Shown piece by piece: positions 50,434-59,600 of a stretch of DNA of 64,000 bases. Both the position numbers and the translations under genes were made by a program. The stretch is from Amanita rubescens (lineage: Eukaryota; Basidiomycota; Agaricomycetes; Agaricales; Amanitaceae), in NCBI GenBank assembly GCA_015039365.1, contig WION01000059.1, forward strand, positions 124,001 through 188,000, given 5' to 3'. Each line of letters starts with the position of its first letter. Within the stretch, counting starts at the first letter, position 1. The notes beneath the pieces were generated by a model, which ran no database searches, was not told the origin of the DNA, and was given only the letters and a program-made list of their open reading frames with translations.

Positions 50434-52004
50434 CTAATCTCCAACTCGTCTGCTCGACGTACCATTACTATCGTCAGTGGAATCAAGAAGACTAGAGGGA
50501 GAGGTTAGATTGCGTGATGATAATCGGAGTAAGGTACCCACTTGTACTGCTTGACGAGGGCGCATTCACCGCCGTTGTCGAGGTCGATGTTATATAGATA
50601 AAAGTATCCTTCAGATGAAATAACCATCACCTGAGGCATGGTTCTAAAAGAGCCGTAAATTGGAGAAAAATTGTGAAAGATTGAAACATACGGGCTTAGC
50701 GCGACGATGCTTCGCGTCCCGCTGGTTGGTAACCTCAAGTATGCGAAATCTCGTACGGGCTCCCACATCTCCGTCAACGTGGGCGGTAAATACTCTCCTA
50801 CCGAATGCCCGAGTGTCTTGGTCATTTGCAACGACTTTCTCCTCAAAATCGATCTATAACAACTCGTCAATTACCAGGATTCGTTACGCGCGCCCACTGC
50901 CACTTACGATACGCTCGTCTTCTTCTTTTCCTTTTCCAACATTGCCTCGTACCCACCCTCATACTCTTCCCGACTATCCACCGAATCCGGCGGACTCGTC
51001 GCTCCAGAACCCGACGACGACGAGGATGGCCCGCTTCCTTTATTCACTCCCAGCTTGAATATGTGGACCGTATCATGTGCCGAGCTAACCGCTAATAGCG
51101 TCGACATGGGGTTGAAATTCATAGAATATATCACTGCTTCCCTCGTCCCCCGTCTGAATTGGTATAGTTTCTCTGCACTGGGTATGTTCCATACGCGGAT
51201 GACGGTGCCTTTTTCCGAGGCTGTGGCGAGAAGGGTGCCTGTTGAGTTGATGGAAAGGAAGGATAAAGGCGTTTTGTGCGCTTGGATGGCGTTGACGACG
51301 GTTAAGGAGCGGGTTGAGAAGATGTGGACGTCGCCGTTCTGGGGTGGTGAGGTAGATGGGGGTGTTGGTGCCGAGGATGTTGCGGAGAGGGAAGTAGATG
51401 GTGAGGGAACGGGGGAGGGGTAAACAAGATAAGAGTTGTCGGCAGACGGTGATAGAGCGCAAACAGCTAAAAGTACGATGAGAACGAGTCAGAAAGTCAG
51501 GTAGAGGACGCTCACCGTCAGGATTTGGGGGAGTTTCGATAACGTGAAGAAGACGCATGTTGGAAATGTCATATGTATAAATTTCGGTTTCCAACACGAT
51601 AACTAGAGTCTTCCTGTTCATCTTGACAGAGAGAATAGATGAAGGAAAGAGTAGCTCGCAGATGACGGATTTGCGCTTGCTGCCAATGAGTGTAATGTAA
51701 ACTAGTAGGATTTGGATGGCTCACCTTGGTATTGACGATCTGAAGTTTCCTTGGACTTGATTGAGGTTGATCTGGAGCGCCTACGAGAGCCAAAAGTGAA
51801 GTTGTAAAGAGCATTTCTACGATTCCGCGTGCTCCATCGGTAGTTGAAGTGACTCTACCAAATGGGTCACAATTGATGATGGTATATCCCTTGCGAGTAC
51901 CAATTGAAATACATCTTAAAAGTTATTAGAATTATATTTGTTTGAGAGTTATAAACGTACGAAAAATCTTGATTGAAGTTTGCAAAGAGCATGTCGTTGA
52001 CCAT
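50434..52004 (-). CDS. ATG18: Atg18, PROPPIN autophagy protein
   Basis: 424 aa from seven exons: 51961-52004, 51725-51914, 51516-51675, 50908-51466, 50692-50853, 50542-50643 and 50434-50491. Introns are 46-54 bp and phases are consistent throughout. It is a WD40-type seven-bladed propeller with the lipid-binding F-R-R-G motif near residue 233 (Y-Q-F-R-R-G-T). A Ser-rich loop sits in blade 4, and the C-terminus has the family's L-L-D-S-T-D-D. It binds PI3P/PI(3,5)P2 at the phagophore and vacuole. The start is 34 bp from the divergent tRNA ligase ATG; the EXO70 start lies 68 bp beyond the stop. Confidence 0.95.
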
Positions 52005-52038
52005 GATGAGGGTCGGAGTTAGCTTGACTCACCGGTTC
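52005..52038. promoter_or_regulatory. 34-bp bidirectional gap between ATG18 and tRNA ligase start codons
   Basis: Divergent ATGs at 52004 (minus) and 52039 (plus). No TATA or CCAAT box fits. If the tRNA ligase used an upstream in-frame ATG (51991 or 51973) the coding regions would overlap head to head. Confidence 0.6.
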
Positions 52039-54705
52039 ATGTCTCGTTCTGACTCTCAACTCATCGCGACTCTCGTCGCACTCGAAAAATGTTCTCCAAA
52101 ACTCGTAAAATCTTCAATTTATCCAGCACCAGCAGAACCAACAACTCTAGTTCGTAGTTGGAAGATGAACGAATTCAAATACTACGATATTCCTTCTCCT
52201 TTTCCAACTTACGCTCGTGGTCTTTTTACCATCGATGACCGTATCGTCGTACGTGGATACGACAAGTTTTTCAATATCGGAGAAGTTCCTTGGACTGAGG
52301 TCAGTAAATTCGTTACTATCACCTTCAACTCTCACTCTACTTTCAGTGGTCTTTTCTCGAGTCTCATACTCGCTCTCCTTACATTCTCTCTCTCAAATCA
52401 AATGGATGCATTATCTTTATCGCAGCACTCTCTTCATCAAAGCTTGTCGTTACTTCAAAACATTCCCTTGGTCCAGTCACAGGACAAAGCCAAGCTCACG
52501 CTCTGGTTGGTGATGTCTGGCTGAAACGCTATCTGGAACAAAAAGAAAAGACAGAGGCAGATCTCGCAAAGCATTTATGGGATAACAACTGGACCGCAGT
52601 TGCCGAGGTACGCGTCATCGTCGTGTTTTGTTCTTTCCAACTCATCCTTAACCCCTATAGCTCTGCGATGACTCGTTCGAAGAACACGTCCTTCCATACC
52701 CACCAGGCAAAACAGGGTTATACCTCCACGGCATCAACACCTGCACAAAAGAATTCTATACCCTCCCTCCAGAGGCCGTAGATGCTTTTGCCGACGAATG
52801 GGGATTCATCAAGACAAAATACATCACGCTGGACTCGATCTCAAAAGTCCGCTCATTCACAGACGATATCCGCAAGACCGGAACTTGGGAAGGCGAACCA
52901 CTAGAAGGATTCGTCGTCCGTACCCATATCACGGAACCTCCCGCATCCGCCTCCCGTGCCGATAAAGCCACGGCGGGCATGTTACCTTATACCCCCGGCT
53001 CAACCTTTTTCTTTAAAATCAAATTCGACGAACCCTACCTCATGTACCGCGATTGGAGGGAAGTAACAAAATCCCTCCTAACCATGAATGCGAAAAACGG
53101 GACTATGAATCCGAGTAAATTGTCAAGGTCAAAGATGCTTCGGCCAGAGACGAAAGTTTATGTGGATTGGGTTATCAAGGAAATTAAACAGAATCCGAAA
53201 GCGTTTGAGCAGTATCAGCATAACAAGGGGATTATCAAGACGAGGGAGATGTTTTTGGTGTGGCTGGCATCGAACGACGGGAAGAAAGTAACTGAGGAAC
53301 CAAAAGTCGAACAACAACAACAGCCCCAGCCTCGGTTCACGAAAACGATCATTGTTCCAATTGCTATTCCCGGGTGCGGAAAAACCGCCGTCTCAGTCGC
53401 CCTCACTCACATCTTCAAATTTGGACACACTCAAAGTGACGACGTCCGCGCCAAAAAAGCCGGTCCCGCCTTTGTCAGAAACGTGATGGAGTTGTTAAAG
53501 TCTCATGATGTCGTCATTGCAGACAAGTACGTACTATATGCGTACTCTTTTAGCTAAAACTCTAACTCTCTCTGCAAAGAAACAACCACCTCCGCCAACA
53601 CCGCACCGTTCTACGCGAAGAATCTTTCAACCTATTCAAAAAACAAAAGAAAAAAGCCTCCAAAGCAGGGAACGACCCAGATCCGGCTGACGAGGATACC
53701 TCCCGAGCTAGGCTCCTTGCTCTTCACTGGGATTCCTCCTCCCAACCCCCCGCTACGATCTTCACCACATGCGCTGAACGCGTCCGTTCACGAGGGACTA
53801 ACCACCAAACCCTCCGCGCACCCCCACAAGCGCGTCCCCCCTCTCCCTCTCCCTCTCTCTCTTCCAACCTATACGAAGACGTGATTTGGAGATTCATAAG
53901 AGAGTCGGAGGATCTCCTCCCTTCAGAAGTAGACGCGATCATCGACATGCCTATAAGCGAAGGGTTAGAAGAAAGCGTGCGTCGTGCCGTAAACGGTATC
54001 GTAAAAGAGCTTGGTCTGACTATGCCAAGCGAGGAAAAGGTGAAAGAGGGGATCGAGAAAGTCAAGGCTTACAAGGTTGCGGAGAAGGCTAAGAAGCCTG
54101 ATCCTCCTCCTCCCGTTGAGCCCTCTGGTGGTGGTGCTGCACGGTCTGCTGGCACTACAGCGCGGTATTACGCCTTTTTACCGGATATCGATCTAGAGAC
54201 GGTGTTGGAGCCCGTGTTTGCGTCGTCCAATGACGAGTTTTGGGCGCATTTGAAGAAGGGCCGGTTGGCGTTTAAACCTCACGTGACGATCGTACACCGT
54301 AAAGAGTTGCCGGTTTCTCAACTGTTGTGGGAGAGATGTGAGAAGCTCGTGAACGAGAATGCGGGTGCGATGTTTGGTTTGAGAGTGATGAATGTCGTGT
54401 GGGATGGGAGGGTTATGGCGCTTACTGTGGATGGCGTCATTCCGTTTGAACTCGACGGCAAACAGGATGGAGAAGACGGGCGAGCATATAAGCTTGCGAA
54501 GGAGTTTGTGAAGGAGTTGCCAGACGAGGAACGGGAGCGGTTACACATTACAGTTGGAACGAAGGATGCGGGGATTGTGCCTCTTGAGGCAAAGGCGCTC
54601 GTCATGGGTTGGAGGAAGGGGGAGAAGAATGAGGCGCTGAAGGTGCTGGACCTGGGTCCTAATGGAATTACAGTCAAGGCGAGGATAAGTGGGATGTGGT
54701 CTTAG
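52039..54705 (+). CDS. TRL1: fungal tRNA ligase (ligase, kinase, cyclic phosphodiesterase)
   Basis: 837 aa from exons 52039-52299, 52347-52607, 52661-53526 and 53580-54705 (introns 47, 53, 53 bp). It seals tRNA halves after intron removal and HAC1-type mRNA. Visible parts: an adenylyltransferase domain with the lysine in W-K-M-N-E-F-K-Y near residue 42 and A-R-G-L-F-T; a polynucleotide kinase with P-loop I-P-G-C-G-K-T near 411; and a 2H phosphodiesterase with H-V-T-I-V near 697 and L-H-I-T-V near 783. All three activities look intact. The last ~260 bp recur as a diverged copy beyond the next gene. Confidence 0.96.
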
Positions 54706-54745
54706 TGGTTGTTCATCATTGACACTCGTGTATTCCTAGCATTAA
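54485..54745. repeat. 3' end of tRNA ligase gene, copy 1 of a flanking duplication
   Basis: This stretch, from CATATAAGCTTG in the CPD domain through the stop codon to CATTAA in the 3' UTR, is repeated at 56068-56332 in the same orientation, with mostly transition differences and two small indels. Confidence 0.9.
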
Positions 54746-55023
54746 TGCAACCACGGCAGTTTATGTCTCGTGAATTGCTTGGGTGTCTCGCGTATCGCCG
54801 TGGTCTCGGGAAACTTCGGAACAACTCACGTCGCCACTAGGCGCGTCTAAGCTCCGCTTGGGAAAGTCAGCGTTGCGTCGACCAGAAAGACGCATACAAC
54901 TTTGCATAAAATACTCGAAATCAAACACGCCCTCTTCTCCATTAGAGCCTGCAGATATCGGAGAAGCACGTGAGATGGATGACGCACGGACGCAGACTTG
55001 TCACCCACATTTCAACATCCAAC
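54746..55023. other. gap between tRNA ligase and HNH gene
   Basis: About 280 bp with no recognised gene. It is the likely promoter region of the HNH gene; nothing specific seen. Confidence 0.4.
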
Positions 55024-56082
55024 ATGGCCGCCATCGTTGAGCTTCAGATGCCAATTGATGGTGAATACCAGCCTGCGCTATCCATTCCTGTTGAGACGTG
55101 TCAGCGCTTCTCATTGCACCCTCTTAAGTGGCTGCGGTATGTCGGGTTTACGATCTATGGCACCAAAGGCCAAATCTCCCGGTCTGCCGCTGGCCTGGCA
55201 GCGGTCCAGTATTCTGAGGTTGATATACAGGCTGGTGTTTATTACTATATACCCGACTCACAAGGCAAGTTATATTTCGGCGTCCAAGGACCCCTCAATG
55301 CTCATTCAATATCAGATCCGTTTCTGCTTGACCCTGATTTGATGGACGACAGGACTTCATATTCATCAACTATCTCCACTCGCCAGGCTGATTTCGCACA
55401 GAGCGTGACTGATCGCGACGGAACCTGTCTGATGACTGGTGCGACATCAAACTTTCAGGCGTGTCATATCATTCCTCACGCAAAGGGAAGCCAGGTGTGT
55501 TCTTAATATTTGAATCACTCCCAGTTCTCATTCCAGGCCCAGTACATTACTGGTCTTGCCGATCATAGGAATGAAGTTTTGGATCCACCCTTGGATGACA
55601 TCAACGATCCACGTAACGGAATCCTGCTTTCCGTACAGCTACACAGGCCATTTGGGGCCTCTATCGTCGCTTTTTTGCAAGTTAGTTATTGTCTTCCATG
55701 TGGTTGAACTAATTCGTAGTAGACCCCCAATTTCGCAATGTCTATCACCGACGTGGCCCGAGTCATGCAACCCATAGGCTTCAATCCATCGCTCGCAGTC
55801 AGTCGCCTCACGTTTCAGCACTTCAATGCCCCTGATGTTGTCACCACGTACGTGGCACCTCACAACTCGGATGCGAGGCAACGTGTGGACCATGATGATT
55901 GGCCACCACCTCTTCTCTTCGACATCGCCTATGGTTGTGCTGCCCTCAACACCTGGGGGGTGCCTCAATTTGTGAACTTGGCCCGACAACGCACCAGGCA
56001 TATTTACTATGACGGGGAGCCAGATGATGTATCGGGCGTTGATCAGAAACGTCGCCAGGAGAGCAATCATATAAGCTTGTGA
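55024..56082 (+). CDS. HNH-domain protein, fungal type
   Basis: 324 aa from exons 55024-55494, 55537-55680 and 55723-56082 (42-bp introns, the second ending TAGTAG). The HNH-type core has V-T-D-R-D-G-T-C-L-M-T-G, then A-C-H-I-I-P-H-A-K-G-S before the first intron. L-D-P-P-L-D-D-I-N-D-P-R-N-G-I-L-L follows after it, the layout of the HNH_2-like proteins abundant in mushroom genomes, whose function is unknown (a nuclease is likely). The last codons and the stop lie inside the duplicated tRNA-ligase sequence, read in another frame; the TGA depends on a C-to-T difference from copy 1. The ATG at 55024 fits a good context; one at 54970 is possible. Confidence 0.8.
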
Positions 56083-56332
56083 AAAAGTTTGTGAAGGAGT
56101 TGGATGAGGAATGGGAGCGGTTACACATTACAGTTGGAATGAAGGATGTAGGGATTGTGCCTCTTGAGGCAAAGGTGCTCGTCATGGGTCGGAGGAAGGG
56201 GGAGAAGAACAAGGCACCGAGGGTGCTGGATCTGGGTCCTAATGGAATTACAGTCAAGGCAAGGATAAGTGGGAAGTGGGCTTAGTGGTTGTTCATCTTG
56301 AGATGCATTGACACTCATGTATCTAGCATTAA
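56068..56332. repeat. diverged second copy of the tRNA ligase 3' end
   Basis: Same orientation as 54485-54745, roughly nine in ten bases alike by eye. It still ends with the ligase frame's TAG and shares 3'-UTR sequence (TAGTGGTTGTTCATC). It carries the last codons of the HNH gene at its left edge. As a gene piece it is promoterless and dead. Confidence 0.9.
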
Positions 56333-56628
56333 CAAGTTGGCACCCTGTCATGGATCCTGTACTAACATAAAATAGTAATAATTTTGTATGTTCAATAAGT
56401 ATTAATGTTAAGATACATGTCCAGGCAGATGACTTGTCATCAAATGTAAGTGTCACCAAGAAGTGAAGTGTGTAGGGAGCATAACTGTCCTTCAAATCTA
56501 ACTCAACTTGCATTCATAGTACAGCAGAGGCAATCCTGACCAGACACATGTACATAGGTCAAGAATAATATTTCAAAATACTATACATACAGTACATCCT
56601 ACTGATGTATCAAGATTTGGAGCTTGTT
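56333..56628. other. gap between the tRNA ligase duplicate and the GTPase gene 3' end
   Basis: About 300 bp of CpG-poor DNA with no recognisable gene; probably the 3' UTR and downstream region of the GTPase gene. Confidence 0.4.
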
Positions 56629-59600
56629 TCATTGGCACATGCAAACATCTGAGGAAATGTTAGGCAAGGATGGTGGGAAGTCCAGAGAGGGCAGGTGACT
56701 TGAAGGGCTGAGAGGTTTTCCAATGGACTTTGACTTAATGCAAGAGGCACAGCATCTGCACAAATCAGGACTCAGATGCCAGCAGCTACTATTACTATGG
56801 ACTCCTACAATTTCCATTAATGGCTCATAATTATGTAGCTGCCATTCTTTTACTTGCATCCAACCTGTGTCCCTGCCAAATGTATTCCCAACAATGACAT
56901 ATGTATATGTATGTTTACATTAAAAAGAAAAATTGAGACAGATGCATGAATAACAAAAGAGAGGCATATGAGAAGTGATCTGTGTACAGATAAATATGAT
57001 CTCAATGCAAATGCAATGCAGCCAATAAATCACCTGAATATCCAATGCCAGGTGTTTCACCCTGCCATAAATTGTTCATAAGTAATGCATGACTATACAA
57101 AGAACCTACCATCAATGTGAGTCACCTGCCTATAGAGTAATGTGACCATATCTTGATAACCAGAGTGCAGAAATTCAGCAGTGATTTCAGTCTTCAGCTT
57201 CTGAGCATAGCAGTTTTGCTGGTATTGATACAAGGCTTGTGTAACAGATGGCAGAAATGCTCTGTTGATCCAAAAGGATAGCTTGGCAATGACAATAATT
57301 GCTTCAAAGTTTGAGCATAAATACAGTAAATGAAAAGGAATAATTTACAAACTAAGATCTGGCAACCAGTAGGCTTGTTGCAATGGTATCAGTTGCATAT
57401 CATTCAGAAAGGAAAGATCAAATACCATGATGGCAAAGTGCCGTTTCCTGTCTCCAAACATGGAGAAAAGTTCATCCTAGTTAGTGTGAGATTAGTGTGA
57501 CAGTAAAACACCCAATGTATCATCAAACCTACACACTAGCATGCAAACTAATGTGAAAATCAATGTCTCATTAACCACCATCACTTACCTAGAAGTAATA
57601 TAAATGACAACAAAATTATCACATGAGGTGGAAGTGGGTGGGCTGAAGTGAAATCTTACAATCTACGATGATAATAATGTAAAAGGAAGACATGGAAAAG
57701 ATATGGCAATATGCTCACTTTCTGATATATGTATGTAAGATGTGATGGGACTCCCTTTCACAAAATGTGCAACATCACTCACTTCCTGTTGGTCATAGGA
57801 AAAGCTGTGATGGGACTCCCTTTCACAAAATGTGCAACATCACTCACTTCCTGTCAGTGATAGGAAAAGATGTGATGAGTCCACTTTTCACAAAATGTGC
57901 AATGTCACTCACAAGCTGTTGGTCATAGGAAAAGATGTCATGGTCATGAGACTGCCTTTCATATAATGTGCAATGTCACTCACTCCCTGTTGGTCATAGG
58001 AAAAATGTGATGAGACTGGCTTTCACAAATGTGCTGGTCACTCACAAGCTATTGGTCATAGGAAAATGTTTGATGAGACTGGCTATCACACAATGTACAT
58101 TGAATGTCACTGACTCGCTGTTAGTCATAGGAATTGAAAGGTGTCATGAAACTGGCTTTCACAAAATGTGCAATGTCACTCACAAACTGTTGGTCACAGG
58201 AAAAGATGTGATGGGTCTACCTTTCACAAAATGTGCAATGTCACTCACTCCCTGTTGGTAATAGGAAAAGATGTGATGAGACTGGCTTTCACAAACTGTG
58301 CAATGTCACTGACTCGCTGTTGATCATAGGAAAAGAGTCTGCCTTTCACACAAATGTGTAATATTACTCACAACCTCCAAGTTGGTAGGAAAAGATGTGA
58401 TGAGCTCATCGCCTTTCATAAGATGTCCAATGTCACTCACAAACTGTTGGTCATAGGAAAAGATGTGATGAGACTGCCTTTCACATAGTATGCAATGTCA
58501 CTCACTCCCTGTTGGTCTGATGTGATGACTGCTTTTCATAAAATGTGCAATACAACTCACCCCCTGTTGGCCATAGGAAAAGATGTGATGATATGTACTG
58601 CCTTTCACAAAATGTACAATAGCACTCACTCCCTGTTGGTCATAGTAGGAAAAGATGTGATGAGATTGTCTTTGACAAAGTATACAATTTCACTCACTCC
58701 CTGTTGATCATAGAAAAGATGTGATTAGACTGCATCCACAAAAATCTTCAATGTTGTCACTCACATCCTGTCAGGAATAGGGAAAAATACTTAGAGTAGT
58801 TTTCTAGAAATATTTGCAATGTTACTCACATACTGTAGGTCACAGGAAAATTTTGGAAAAGATCATCTTTGAGACAAGCTGGCATGACACTGACCTTCTA
58901 TAGGAAAAGATGTGATTTCACTGCTTAGTACTCACAATATCACTCACAATCTGTAGAACATGAGAATGTCTCCAGAGTGTCTTGCAGCAGAGCAGCTAGC
59001 AACACTCACTTCCTTTAAGAATTAAATTAGCATAATGAGTTGGGAATACAGAAAACAATGGCACTGACTCTCTTTTGCCATAGTATTTCATATGATGAAT
59101 TCAAATCTCACAAAAGTATCACATACATCCTGTTTGTGTTGCAATAGCTTGTCAAGAGGAATTGGGAGGGGGGAGATATTGATATTTACTGTCTGTTGTT
59201 TTGGGACAAGATGTAATGTTTATAATCAGACAGAGGGAAATGTCACTTACTTCCTGTTATTAATACAATGAAGTTTGCTGAGCATTGATTTCAAATAACA
59301 GTAAGTCACCCAACTTTCTATTGTTCATTGAATTATGTAGAACTTGGGCAACATCAATGTTGCTTACTTTCTTTAAGCAGGTTAGATGTGGTGTGAGGCA
59401 GTGTTGTGTTACTCACTCCCTGTCCATGAAGGATTGACAAGTCTGCTTACAAAGATGGAGTAACTTACTTGCTGTTGGTCACCATAGGATCATTTACCAA
59501 AAATCAAAATTGGGTCATGTCACTCACTTCCTGTAGAGTATTGGAGATAAGACTGCTGATGGTGAAAGGACACATTGCTCACAAACTGTTGTCATGAGAA

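Noticed and set aside
54706..56332. Intein or group I intron homing
   Set aside because: The HNH gene is not inside the ligase coding frame and has its own spliceosomal introns; only the flanking duplication is homing-like.
57719..58767. Plain non-genic minisatellite
   Set aside because: It would not explain why diverged units keep GT, AG and exactly three bases between them, nor why the preceding exons arrive in phase 0. Kept only as the description of how the array grew.
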